Positions 37,001 to 42,890 of a DNA stretch of 64,000 bases are shown piece after piece. Position numbers and translations under genes: made by a program. The notes beneath the pieces were generated by a model. That model saw only the letters and a program-made list of their open reading frames with translations, made no database searches and had not been told where the DNA came from. Position 1 is the first letter of the stretch. Each line of letters starts with the position of its first letter. The DNA comes from Rhyzopertha dominica (lineage: Eukaryota; Arthropoda; Insecta; Coleoptera; Bostrichidae): NCBI GenBank assembly GCA_025024175.1, contig QCXZ01000001.1, forward strand, positions 10,540,001 to 10,604,000. Reading direction: 5' to 3'.

Positions 37001-39162
37001 CGGTTCATAATATTGAGGAACTACGACTAAGAATTGTTGAGATTAAAATAATTTTGAAACGTTACTGTAAAACTTAAATTGTGTTTAACTATATTATTAT
37101 TATATATATATTATATATTATTATTATTAAAATGGTATATAAACTTGTAAATTTTTTGCAATAAATTTGACAAAACTATATTGATGTAAACACACTTTCG
37201 TTACCAAAGCAATTTTACAAATCCTGGAAAAAAGAAGTTTCCTTGTATATGCTGAGCTGGCTAAAATTTTTAAACAGGTTTATCAAAAACGGCTTATTCT
37301 ATCATAATGTAACAAAAGAACCTTTTTTAAAGGTTTTTTAACGATCTTAATTTCTGTGATATTAAAATTTAGAAATCACAAATCACAAGTTATGGGTGAT
37401 AATTTAAAACTGAAGGGTAGTTTAAGGCTTTTGGCTTTGAAGAATTTGCTTTAAATTTGGAAAAGAAATGTACAATTACATAGGGAATGTGTGCCAAATT
37501 AATTGAAAAAAATATCTACTATAGACAACACTGTATAACACTGACATACTAAGGCCCCGTTGCACAAAGCGTGGTTAAGCAGACCCCCTCGTTAACACAC
37601 GGTCAAGGGGCAGTTGTCATGGATACGGCTCTTTTTAAGGATTCTTCATTGATGCTGCCTATGGCAACGGATGGTTAACCATGTGTTAACCAGGGGGCCT
37701 GGTTAACCATCCTATGCGCAACGGGGCCTAAAAGTTACTACCATTACTCAAATTTTTGTTGATCAATTCAATGAAAAAAAATCTGTTCGGTATTCTTATA
37801 GCTCATAAAAGTAAATCAAGTAAAGGTCAAATGTAAATGTAATTAATTTTTCCAATGACCACTACCCACTATTTTAAAATTTATGCAATATACAAAAAAG
37901 CACAGCTGTTAACCTGACTAATAATTCTGAATAATTAGGTCATATAGTTTGACCAATGATTTAGTGCAATTACAACTTTGCTTTCTCAAGTGGTTTACGA
38001 TAATCCAAGCACAACGAGGACTATAAAGTAATAAACTATTCACACGGGTAGTGCATAGAGTCTCGATAATCTTGGACAAAGTTTAGTGGCCAATTATTAA
38101 CATGAGTTTGGTTCATCAAATTCAGAGTCGTGCACTTCTTGAATAATAATTGATGCCAATGGATAAAAAATATGACAAATATTTATCAAAACTTTATGAT
38201 GCTACCGTTGACTAAAATGTTCGGCATTTGTACCTGATCTCCTTTAAGCAGATTTAAGCCAATATGTACTTTTCTGAATATCATTATACAGTGTTTANTT
38301 TGTATGAGATTTCATATTAGTCTTAATTAGTTAGTTGTTCTACGTAAAATTTAAATCCCTTTTGAAAATAAGAACTTTTGGTGTGTTTATTGTTTACAAA
38401 AATTAAAACGAAAAGGATTATTATTAAATTTTATATATATCCCAATATTTTTTTTGTTTTATTTATTCTGACCTTTTTACACTCAACATCATGTGGAGAC
38501 CATGAAGTGCCAGTTTTGAAAATGTCAAAGAGGTTAGAAACGTCTTGGAGCAAGAGGAACATAAAATTGGTCTTGTGGACGACTCCAAGGAAGAATTCCA
38601 AAGTGTACCCAGTAGTAGAATACCCCATGCCTCCCGTCCATTTGTCGGCAGATTGTAAACAGTTTATTTTAAATGTTTATGATTCCAATATTGGTCAAGT
38701 AGTTTGGAAACCAATTAACATCAAAATTTTGGATATTTTTTGATGGCATGTTAACTCCTAGAGCACTGCATTTACATACGTATACAATAATTAATTAGGT
38801 TGTAACTGCACTAGAGTGTTGGTCAAAGTAAGCCTACTTGGAAGGCAATATTGTATTTTGTTTTTCACAATTTGAATACTGAAAGCGTTCGCCCTCGTAT
38901 AGTTCTGTATATCCAGTAATTCGGTGTTTTTCTATTTTTTTTAAATCAATGAATTTAGACTGATCAAGTAGGCTAAGTAAATAAACAAACCAAATGTTTT
39001 ACGTTTTGGGAAGGTGACAGCGCCATCCCCCTGGTTGAAGCGACGTTTTTCCTGACATCAGAAGCATGCTGCCTAAAATTTCACGAATTAAAACGTGCAA
39101 AAACAAATAAATTTGCCTTACTTCGATAATTTTTGCGTAAACGCCCTTTGCGTGGTAGCCAT
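3155..39162 (-). CDS. Zir: DOCK-C family guanine nucleotide exchange factor (DOCK6/7/8, Zir-like)
   Basis: A 36-kb gene encoding about 2,034 residues, close to the size of human DOCK6-8. DOCK-C proteins load GTP on Rac/Cdc42 GTPases and shape the actin cytoskeleton. Exons by eye: 39162-39122, 39072-39003, 35417-35239, 35183-34987, 32733-32355, 29366-29087, 29034-28860, 28807-28038, 22773-22487, 22435-22261, 19993-19068, 16342-16066, 12317-11962, 7543-7288, 7239-7087, 7034-6711, 4692-4325, 4272-4101, 4042-3862, 3805-3639, 3583-3360, 3302-3155. They sum to 6,105 nt and every splice phase agrees. The protein starts [14 protein letters not shown], as in animal DOCK7-type proteins. It has the DOCK-C N-terminal region, DHR1/C2 (about 580-760) and the catalytic DHR2 (about 1595-2010). 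One base is unread (N at 7521). The donor at 28859 (GTGCGT) and at 34986 (GTCAGA) are non-consensus. Most introns carry transposon remains. The exon 2 match rests on a short peptide. Confidence 0.93.
5540..5965 (+). pseudogene. Mariner transposase remnant
   Basis: Broken mariner-type transposase in a DOCK intron, antisense to the gene. The N-terminal part reads [20 protein letters not shown] (about 5543-5603), the usual helix-turn-helix region. After a large deletion and frame breaks the C-terminal part reads [19 protein letters not shown] (about 5775-5830), normally SPDLAPADFFLFPKLK, followed by [16 protein letters not shown]. The middle of the catalytic domain is missing and the frame is interrupted, so it is dead. 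I could not fix the terminal repeats. Confidence 0.8.
7680..8480 (-). pseudogene. LINE reverse transcriptase remnant (YADD part)
   Basis: Decayed non-LTR retrotransposon fragment in a DOCK intron, same strand as the gene. YADDTM is readable at about 8418-8401, followed by a thumb-region segment with [14 protein letters not shown] and a helix-rich tail. Stops and frameshifts are common. It is probably the downstream part of the same LINE as the fragment at 9590-10330, split by the Penelope-like fragment between them. Confidence 0.75.
8860..9495 (-). mobile_element. Penelope-like element, 3' end fragment
   Basis: Reading on the minus strand, 9480-9267 gives a peptide with [25 protein letters not shown], the pattern found at the C-terminus of Penelope-like element proteins. 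Further downstream, 8950-8915 reads TTTTTCAAGCT / GACGTTTCGG-type sequence on the plus strand, the hallmark of Penelope terminal repeats. The reverse transcriptase core is absent, so this is a 5'-truncated copy. It sits between two parts of a LINE and was probably inserted into it. Confidence 0.65.
9590..10330 (-). pseudogene. LINE reverse transcriptase remnant (N-terminal part)
   Basis: Minus-strand frames read [19 protein letters not shown] (about 10145-10090), a typical pre-RT LINE linker, then [14 protein letters not shown]. Beyond frameshifts come [18 protein letters not shown] sequence and [18 protein letters not shown] (about 9676-9625), the RT palm region with catalytic Asp. It is the upstream partner of the fragment at 7680-8480. 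It is broken by stops and so inactive. Confidence 0.75.
10340..11210. repeat. AT-rich low-complexity insertion of unknown type
   Basis: About 870 bp between LINE RT and LINE ORF1 fragments, starting near GGGATTTTACTTCCACATCC. It is rich in A/T runs and contains a TGTGTGTGTCTGTG stretch near 10485. I see no open frame of note and no terminal repeats. It could be another element inserted in the LINE or decayed LINE sequence. Confidence 0.35.
11220..11720 (-). pseudogene. LINE ORF1 fragment with PHD-like finger
   Basis: The minus-strand frame from 11718 reads [19 protein letters not shown] then a short cysteine-rich finger, [19 protein letters not shown]. Many insect LINE ORF1 proteins start with such a PHD-like finger (C-x2-C...H-x2-C; here the last Cys is Phe). 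Further on the strand reads [19 protein letters not shown], a coiled-coil pattern also usual in ORF1. It has an unread base at 11659 and is truncated. It is likely the 5' part of the LINE whose RT lies at 7680-10330. Confidence 0.55.
12995..14010 (+). mobile_element. THAP-type DNA transposon remnant
   Basis: Short inverted ends are visible: GTGACGTCAAGTGTCATGTAAA (about 13024-13045) faces the reverse complement of TTTACAAGACACCTGACGTCAC (about 13955-13976), 2-3 mismatches. Between them a frame reads [16 protein letters not shown]...[11 protein letters not shown] (about 13250-13370), then [14 protein letters not shown] and VVPHIFDC. This resembles the second half of a THAP-like zinc finger (C-E-D-H-F) used by several insect transposases. 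It is short, internally deleted and lies in DOCK intron 12, antisense. The exact superfamily is not clear. Confidence 0.55.
14315..14740. repeat. Tandem ~122-bp minisatellite of Helitron type
   Basis: GGCTGGACCGATTTGAATGA recurs at 14327, 14449, 14571 and, with changes, 14702, giving periods of 122, 122 and 131 bp. Each unit also carries TCACAAATCAGCCCGGCAG and ATGGCGCTGCAGT. The phrase CTCCTAAACGGCTGGACCGA is familiar from non-autonomous Helitron/Helentron elements of insects, which often hold such minisatellites. The reading frames through it are artefacts of the repeat. The Helitron termini are not identified. Confidence 0.65.
14856..15814. mobile_element. Palindromic MITE with CAGGGTCCGCC ends
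   Basis: A 959-bp element flanked by TA on both sides and bounded by CAGGGTCCGCCACC and its complement (GGTGGCGGATCCTG). The two halves are inverted copies almost to the centre. The innermost arms (about 15233-15300 and 15305-15370, AAAGAGAGAGAGGCTAGAAA) are nearly identical around a small loop. No coding frame is present. TA flanks and CAGGG ends suggest mobilisation by a Tc1/mariner-type transposase. It lies in DOCK intron 12, so the transcript could form a very long hairpin. Confidence 0.8.
16555..17070 (+). pseudogene. LINE reverse transcriptase remnant
   Basis: Plus-strand frame 16561-16845 reads [20 protein letters not shown] (RT palm with catalytic Asp) and [13 protein letters not shown], the standard non-LTR RT motifs. 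A frameshift follows, and FADDIK, the catalytic box, is readable at about 16830-16847 in another frame. After this the sequence decays. It is antisense to the DOCK gene, in intron 11, and is not functional. Confidence 0.8.
17499..18676. mobile_element. Palindromic MITE with CAGGGTGTCCC ends
   Basis: An 1,178-bp element flanked by TA and bounded by CAGGGTGTCCCATTTT and its complement. The arms match along most of their length (for example TAGGGTATCTTGGTAACTAT at 17527 versus the complement at 18640), with the centre near 18090. Each arm contains the same outward-reading frame: [17 protein letters not shown] then TVQLNS-x-QK and PQPSSINSY. No transposase is present. It lies in DOCK intron 11. 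Confidence 0.8.
20530..21905 (+). pseudogene. LINE endonuclease-reverse transcriptase remnant
   Basis: A long decayed LINE RT in DOCK intron 10, antisense to the gene. Readable motifs in order are [20 protein letters not shown] (about 20710-20770), [17 protein letters not shown] (about 20895-20945), a catalytic box changed to FADN (near 21208), [20 protein letters not shown] (about 21390-21448) and the [12 protein letters not shown] C-terminal region (about 21755-21785). There are several frameshifts, two unread bases (20572, 20660) and loss of the second catalytic Asp. It is dead. Confidence 0.8.
21906..22025 (-). pseudogene. Second LINE fragment in opposite orientation
   Basis: On the minus strand this reads [14 protein letters not shown] and, in a nearby frame, [17 protein letters not shown]. 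This matches the same RT region as [13 protein letters not shown] in the plus-strand LINE next to it. So a small copy of the same family sits head-on against the 3' end of the first. Its boundaries are approximate. Confidence 0.65.
22940..23480 (-). pseudogene. Tc1-like transposase remnant
   Basis: Minus-strand frames carry [17 protein letters not shown] and, further downstream with frame changes, [18 protein letters not shown] (about 23095-23040). That matches the Tc1 transposase block normally reading WPAQSPDLNPIENLW. The catalytic acidic residue after NP is changed. Stops interrupt it. It lies in DOCK intron 8 on the same strand. Terminal repeats were not found. Confidence 0.6.
23820..24550 (-). 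pseudogene. LINE reverse transcriptase remnant
   Basis: On the minus strand, 24430-24280 reads [20 protein letters not shown] and 24275-24245 gives a [14 protein letters not shown] box in shifted frames. More decayed RT sequence follows to about 23830. These are standard non-LTR RT blocks. Many stops are present. It is inactive and lies in DOCK intron 8. Confidence 0.65.
25140..25345 (-). pseudogene. THAP-like zinc finger fragment
   Basis: The minus-strand frame reads [33 protein letters not shown]. The C-x-V-x-N...ITFH-x-FP spacing resembles the first half of a THAP finger (the second Cys is replaced by Phe). It is too short for a gene and is probably a relic of a THAP-bearing transposon, perhaps related to the element at 25610-27625. 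Confidence 0.45.
25610..27625 (-). mobile_element. THAP-domain DNA transposon remnant with long inverted ends
   Basis: The left side carries CACACACAGAGTCAGTGGAT, TAGGAGAGTAGCGC and GCGGCCATTTTGTATCCAGC (25628-25695). The right side (27505-27600) carries the same phrases in inverted order. Inside the right end a minus-strand frame starts [16 protein letters not shown], followed by [19 protein letters not shown] (about 27432-27330). This is the start of a THAP finger (C-x4-C, then basic loop). The rest of the protein is missing. The copy is interrupted by a fold-back element at 25908-26747. It lies in DOCK intron 8. Confidence 0.6.
25908..26747. mobile_element. Fold-back MITE with CAGGGCGAGTC end
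   Basis: About 840 bp beginning CAGGGCGAGTCAGTTTTTTG after a TA, with a degraded matching right end. Both arms hold inverted versions of ACATGTTTTTAAAAAGAAAA, of GAGTGTTGAATATAATTT and of CACAGTGGAGGGGGTGTTCA, down to a central stretch near 26265-26345 (TTATTTTGATGTGTTA versus its complement). The arms are less alike than in the two other palindromic elements. There is no convincing coding frame. It is nested in the THAP-type remnant. Confidence 0.7.
30050..31915 (+). mobile_element. Degenerate LINE with pentanucleotide tail
   Basis: Broken LINE antisense to the DOCK gene in intron 5. The 5' part reads [19 protein letters not shown]. The RT region has [20 protein letters not shown] (about 30695-30755) and [19 protein letters not shown] (about 30918-30970). 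The C-terminus reads [19 protein letters not shown] (about 31695-31750). It ends with AATAAA (31888-31893) followed directly by ATTCT repeats (31896-31914), the tail expected at a LINE 3' end. Frameshifts throughout make it dead. Confidence 0.75.
31896..31914 (+). repeat. (TATTC)n LINE tail
   Basis: Almost four copies of TATTC directly after the AATAAA of the LINE at 30050-31915. Short tandem tails of this type mark the 3' end of many insect LINEs. Confidence 0.7.
32790..34950 (-). mobile_element. Penelope-like element, internally deleted, with GIY-YIG domain
   Basis: Reading on the minus strand, 34790-34595 gives [19 protein letters not shown] and [19 protein letters not shown], the N-terminal region of Penelope-like proteins. 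The RT core is missing. After a piggyBac-like insertion, 33545-33330 gives [20 protein letters not shown] and [11 protein letters not shown], the GIY-YIG-type endonuclease with its extra cysteines (GKCYAGQT replaces the GVYVGQT form). Penelope-type repeat phrases occur at both edges (TTTCGAAGTCATTTA at about 32814 and, inverted, at 34868). It lies in DOCK intron 4. Confidence 0.7.
33571..34367. mobile_element. Non-autonomous piggyBac-like element (TTAA flanks)
   Basis: A 797-bp element flanked by TTAA at 33567-33570 and 34368-34371. The ends read CCCTTAACTG and, inverted, CCCTTAAGTG. Each side carries a subterminal hairpin-forming block, GTGCCGTCTGTCAGACGGC on the left and GCCGTCTCCCAGACGGCAC on the right. 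Inside, 33845-33990 reads RVLDPDFD then acidic [17 protein letters not shown], resembling the N-terminus of a piggyBac transposase. No catalytic domain remains. It sits inside the Penelope-like element. Confidence 0.8.
35521..37533 (+). mobile_element. Tc1/mariner-superfamily transposon, copy 1 (long terminal inverted repeats)
   Basis: About 2 kb in DOCK intron 2, with inverted repeats of some 350 bp (CACATATTTCCTATATAATT at about 35710 versus its inverted partner near 37480). Ends read CAAGGNGTCTGG (35521) or, further in, CAGGGTGTCAAATTAATT (35631), and CACTG...TA on the right. The transposase is broken into frames 36332-36607 and 36704-37030. It shows a winged-helix part ([20 protein letters not shown]), a first catalytic region FMDKARFG and a second [17 protein letters not shown]. 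The end with the third acidic residue is lost. Confidence 0.8.
37552..37729. mobile_element. 178-bp MITE with AGGCCCCGTTGC ends
   Basis: Inverted ends AGGCCCCGTTGCACAAA and, on the other side, GCGCAACGGGGCCT enclose a small element with internal GGTTAACC repeats. Flanking TA/TAA could be the target duplication. The end sequence resembles PIF/Harbinger-type MITEs, but this is from memory only. It abuts the mariner copy at 35521-37533 within DOCK intron 2. Confidence 0.75.
38378..38743 (+). other. Unassigned open reading frame
   Basis: A 121-codon open frame in DOCK intron 2, antisense to the gene. The first ATG-led, charged part is [19 protein letters not shown] at about 38521, and the frame continues with [20 protein letters not shown]. 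The upstream part is AT-rich and looks like chance coding. I do not recognise the protein. A transposon fragment is most likely and a real small gene cannot be excluded. Confidence 0.2.
39003..39162 (-). other. First two coding exons of the DOCK gene
   Basis: Exon 1 (39162-39122) encodes [14 protein letters not shown] with a GTAAGG donor. After a 49-bp intron, exon 2 (39072-39003) encodes [23 protein letters not shown] and joins in phase 0 to [15 protein letters not shown] of exon 3, 3.6 kb away. QRAFxQKLxK and [13 protein letters not shown] are the N-terminal signature of insect DOCK7-type proteins. This supports both the start codon and the gene boundary. Confidence 0.88.
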
Positions 39163-39246
39163 TTCTGTACCATAACCTCAATCTGTCAAACGCCCGATCA
39201 AAACAATCAGCAACAAAAAAACATCCTCCAATTGTTTATTATTATA
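39163..39246. promoter_or_regulatory. Very short bidirectional promoter region (DOCK / CCDC28)
   Basis: Only 84 bp separate the DOCK start codon (minus) from the CCDC28 start codon (plus). Both 5'UTRs and the core promoter must fit here or overlap the neighbouring coding exon. No TATA box is evident. Confidence 0.6.
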
Positions 39247-40029
39247 ATGGAACCGACTGGCGAGGCCTCGGAATTACAGCAATTAGTTTCGAGTGACGGA
39301 GATAATGACGACAGCACTGTCCATGACGACAACGTTAATGAGGAGAAGACTTTGTCACCTGTCCGGAGTAACAGGGTTGGTGTAGTACGTTGAAGTCCAT
39401 GTTCCTGAATTTATTAAACAGCGTCGTTTTGAATCATGGACGTTTATTCTTTAAAGGTCTCGTCTTCCGGCAACACGAGTCACAGTTCGGTGAACAAATC
39501 TAGTGCTCGAGGCATCAGCTCATCAAGGATACTGTACGGTAACGACAAACGAGGTTTTCGAGATAAGCCGAGCACCGCGCGCCCGAGAAATGCACACAAA
39601 GGTAAAATTTATGACCTGCCTGCACCTCATAAATCCGTTCGTTTACTTTCCCCCGACACTTTTAGTTTGTTTTTTTTTCTCCTTGTTTTGCATGTAGAAG
39701 AGAGTAGTAGTAGCGCGAAACATCACTGTTTCATTTCCGAAGTGCCTGACGTGAGACACATGGAGAGGGCGCTGCTGGGACTGCTCGAGGATTTCCATTC
39801 GGGGAAATTGAGGGCATTCGGTGGTGGTTGCACCATGGAACAGATGACTAACATAAGGGAGCAGCAGGAGAAGTTGGCGAAGCTTCACTTTGACCTCGCC
39901 GGCGCCAGCGATCCGTCTTTAACCGACGAGAGTTTGAAACAATCACAAAACACCATGAGCCAGCTGATACAGCGCTTGGAACAGCTCAGCGTTTCGATAG
40001 AAGGGCTGCACAGTAATAACGAAAAGTGA
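39247..40029 (+). CDS. Coiled-coil domain-containing protein 28 homologue (CCDC28A/B)
   Basis: Predicted 203 residues in three exons: 39247-39381, 39457-39601 and 39698-40029. Phases agree and the total is 612 nt. The first donor is the least certain (GTAGTA at 39382, or GTTGGT at 39376). The last exon gives the family block: ISEVPDVRHMERALLGLLED, FHSGKLRAFGGGC, MEQMTNIREQQEKLAKLHFD, then LIQRLEQLSVSIEGLH. This predicts two helices forming a coiled coil. Vertebrate CCDC28B is known as a modifier of Bardet-Biedl syndrome and an mTORC2-associated protein. The role in insects is not known to me. The N-terminal half is poorly conserved. The gene shares an 84-bp promoter region with DOCK and meets the XTBD gene tail to tail. 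Confidence 0.88.
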
Positions 40030-40046
40030 TAAGAGTGCTCAAAATT

Positions 40047-40052
40047 TTTATT
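40047..40052 (-). terminator. Poly(A) signal of the XTBD gene (AATAAA, minus strand)
   Basis: TTTATT on the plus strand, reading AATAAA for the minus-strand XTBD gene, 34 bp after its stop. It lies just 17 bp beyond the CCDC28 stop, so the two 3'UTRs overlap. Confidence 0.6.
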
Positions 40053-40085
40053 GTTGTTTATAAAGGCTTTAAAAATATGTACAAG

Positions 40086-40556
40086 TTATCGTCGTCCCGT
40101 ATTGTAACTTATGCGTGATCCTGGGTCGGAATTCCTGGTTCCTAAATAAAGAATTGATAGTATGAATGTCGTTTTTTGTATCGGATAACTTACTTGACAC
40201 TTTGCTTTCTGCAGCATTGCTACCGGAAACAAATGTCCGCTGCAACTTTGTCTTCTTGGTTTCTCGATAATCTTTGGCTACAACCTTTGACAGTTCGGCT
40301 ATTCGGACCATTAAAGGAGCTGGGTAACTAAAAAATTAATATTTATTTTACATATTAANGGAAATGTGCACNAATCTTACAGACAGCCTAAAAATTCTAT
40401 GTTTGTGAAAGTTTTCGCTAAAGCAACAAGGTAATCTTCAGNAAATTTGTCTTTGTGTACTTCCATAAACTTTTTCCTCAACTGCCAGTGGTGTTCTGGT
40501 TCCGTTTCGTCATAATACTGATCAATATCCCAGTCAGTTGGAAATTTTTGAGTCAT
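40086..40556 (-). CDS. XRN2-binding (XTBD) domain protein, CDKN2AIPNL-like
   Basis: A 121-residue protein in three exons: 40556-40381, 40327-40194 and 40141-40086 (366 nt). The start is the ATG at 40556. The longer frame to 40598 begins with TTG and is rejected. The domain shows WDIDQYYDETEPEHHWQLRK, KFMEVHKDKF, YLVALAKTFTNIEFLGC and YPAPLMVRIAEL, the XTBD fold that binds the 5'-3' nuclear exoribonuclease XRN2 (CDKN2AIP/CDKN2AIPNL in vertebrates, PAXT-1 in nematodes). A basic tail, KTKLQRTFVSGSNAAE, follows. The last intron is 52 bp. If kept, the frame stays open to 40069 and gives a different C-terminus. One codon contains an unread base (40442). Confidence 0.87.
40145..40150 (+). terminator. 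Candidate poly(A) signal of CCDC28 (AATAAA)
   Basis: AATAAA 116 bp after the CCDC28 stop, inside the last intron of the opposing XTBD gene. If used, the CCDC28 transcript would be antisense to the XTBD 3' end. Confidence 0.5.
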
Positions 40557-41129
40557 TTTAGGATTTAAATGAATATAAACTGCGGGTTTATTAAACAAGC
40601 GCCGCCATTATCACAAAGTTGACGTTTAAGTAGTTCAAATGTCCAATATTAGATCAATAGTTACCATACGCTGCAAAACCAGAGAGAATATAATGAAGAG
40701 TGGAAGATCAACTTTATAATTATTATTTTTTTTATAATTGCTTATTTACTACACATTTAAAATTGTGTTGTTATTTGTTTAAGCACTGGTGTACTGAACT
40801 ACCACAGTAGAAAGATTTTTGAGATTAATAATGGTTTTTTGTAATGACCACGTACGTTGTAAAAAGACAATAATCATTCTTAGAATGCTTCAGACAATGA
40901 AGAACTCATCTGTGTCATAAGTGGTGCTCTCTCTGGTTATAAACAGAAACAATTGCAGTAGTTCATTCGCCCAAGTGTGCTATTCAATGCAACTACATTT
41001 TTGTTGATCTAATGATGTTTTCTTAAATTTGAGTTGTGGGGCATCTTGAATCTTGAATGTACAAACACGGTACAAAATACAAATCACAATTACAAAAATT
41101 ATGTAGTGTCATATAAACTTAGTTATTTA
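40557..41129. promoter_or_regulatory. Intergenic region between divergent XTBD and POGLUT genes
   Basis: 573 bp separate the XTBD start (minus) from the POGLUT start (plus). It must contain both promoters and 5'UTRs. I see no transposon ends and no clear core-promoter motif. Confidence 0.45.
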
Positions 41130-42849
41130 ATGAATTTCCGCCTCAATATGAGAGATATGTTTATTACTCTTTTGTTTATTGTCACATTCATTTGTTTCAC
41201 TACTCAGACTAAAGTAAGCCCTAAACTTAGCAGAATATGGGGCCCCGGTTTAAAACCAGACGAAATTACTATGCCTGCAAGATACTTTTTTATTGAGGCC
41301 TTGGATAACAATCTCACGAGGTGGGGTTTTTGTTACAAATTTAACTTAAATTAATTTTTGATGTTGCAGTGTCAAATCGGCCGCTCAGTTTGATTTCGAA
41401 GTGACAGTCGAGGGCGAAACAAAAAATCAGCGTCCATGTCGAATATGGAGCAATGTACTAGATAGAAAAGATGGGTCTTTCATCGCTAGATACAAAGTGT
41501 ACGAGACTTGTAAAAATTTAGTTATTAGCGTTAAGTATAGAGATGAACATGTAGCTGAATCTCCTTATGTGATAAGAAATAGGGTTCAACCAGAAGATTG
41601 TAGTTGCCCTTACGAAAATCTAGAAGTTATGTTGAGTAAGTGGGAATGTGACGAGGTTGCTGAACAATTACAGACTGATTTGAAGCAATTTCCTAGTGTA
41701 AATTGGGATGCCATAAGAAAGAAAGTAAGATGATGGATGTAAGTTTGTTTATGTTTGTAAATAACGGTTTTTGAAGGTGATAAAAGCATATGACAATCCT
41801 GGTGTCATAAGTTTGTGCCATTATGTGATAAAGAATTCTTTGATATATAATAAGTGCTACGGGAAATACGTGGGTTTCCAGATGTTTATAAACAGTATGT
41901 TATCATCCCTGTCTCGAAAAGCGTTTTTGCCCGATATGGAATTTTTCGTTAATTTGGGAGATTGGCCTTTGGTAAATACGGCACAAGGAGAAAAATTCCC
42001 AATTTTTTCATGGTGTGGCAGCACTGACAGTTACGATATAGTAATGCCGACCTATGACATATCGGAGTCTTCTTTGGAGAATATGGGAAAGTAATGTTTA
42101 TCCCCTTTTTACCTTTTCTTTGTTACTCATTGTTATTTTCAAGAGTGACGCTTGACATGCTATCAGTACAAGGCAACGTTAAGGAAAATTGGAATGGGAG
42201 AATACCGAAATTATTTTGGAGGGGTAGAGACTCGAATAAGCATCGTTTGAAACTTGTAGACATTGCTAGGAGAAATCCAGAGCTCTTCAATGTTTCCCTC
42301 ACAAATTTTTTCTTTTTCCGGGACTTAGAAGAGCAGTATGGCCCAAAAACTGACCACGTGTCATTCTTCAGCTTTTTTGATGTAAGTTTGTCATCATAAT
42401 TTTTTTCAAATTAAATGTTTCACTTTTAGTACAAGTATCAGTTAAGTGTAGATGGTACCGTGGCTGCCTATCGACTTCCATATCTTCTAGCTGGGGGATC
42501 GTTGCTTTTTAAGCAGGAATCAAAGTATTACGAACATTTTTATAACCAATTAGTGCCATATATTCATTATGTCCCCGTGAAAATCGACTTATCTGATTTA
42601 GTAGAAAAAATTAAATGGGCGATTAACAATGATGATAAAGCTGAGGAAATATCTAGGAACGGTCAAAAATATGCCAACACACATTTGTTACCCAAAAACA
42701 TTTTCTGTTACTATGCTCACTTATTACATGACTTCAGCAAAAAAATAAAATCCAGCATTGAGGTTTTGGAAGGAATGGAAAAAATCGAAGAAAGCAAGAA
42801 CATTCGAGAGTGTGACTGCCACAAAAACTCAATAAATGATGAACTGTAA
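41130..42849 (+). CDS. POGLUT2: Protein O-glucosyltransferase 2/3 (KDELC-type, ER)
   Basis: Predicted 505 residues in five exons: 41130-41320, 41370-41724, 41777-42090, 42144-42381 and 42430-42849. All introns are 48-53 bp and the phases agree. The enzyme transfers glucose from UDP-glucose to serine in EGF repeats of Notch-like and fibrillin-like proteins in the ER. An N-terminal hydrophobic signal peptide (MFITLLFIVTFICF) is followed by a filamin/Ig-like domain (about 30-155, VLDRKDGSFIARYKVYETCK) and a CAP10 domain (about 165-490: NLGDWPLVNT, WCGSTDSYDIVMPTYD, WRGRDSNKHRL, DGTVAAYRLPYLL). It ends in NDEL, an ER-retention signal. The chosen ATG precedes the signal peptide. POGLUT2 and POGLUT3 cannot be told apart in insects, which usually have one. 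Confidence 0.94.
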
Positions 42850-42866
42850 TATTTTTTTGTACAAAT

Positions 42867-42872
42867 TTTATT
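42867..42872 (-). terminator. Poly(A) signal of ENY2 (AATAAA, minus strand)
   Basis: TTTATT on the plus strand, 19 bp beyond the ENY2 stop on the minus strand. It also lies 17 bp after the POGLUT stop, inside that gene's 3'UTR. Confidence 0.65.
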
Positions 42873-42876
42873 TACA

Positions 42877-42882
42877 AATAAA
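42877..42882 (+). terminator. Poly(A) signal of POGLUT (AATAAA)
   Basis: AATAAA 27 bp after the POGLUT stop codon and 8 bp before the last base of the ENY2 stop codon. The POGLUT cleavage site probably falls within ENY2 coding sequence on the opposite strand. Confidence 0.65.
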
Positions 42883-42890
42883 ATCCATGC

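Noticed and set aside
39001..39181. 60-codon minus frame over the DOCK start
   Set aside because: It is in another frame. The correct frame gives [14 protein letters not shown] with proper splice sites.
40557..40598. N-terminal extension of the XTBD protein
   Set aside because: It would start with TTG. The first ATG in frame is at 40556.
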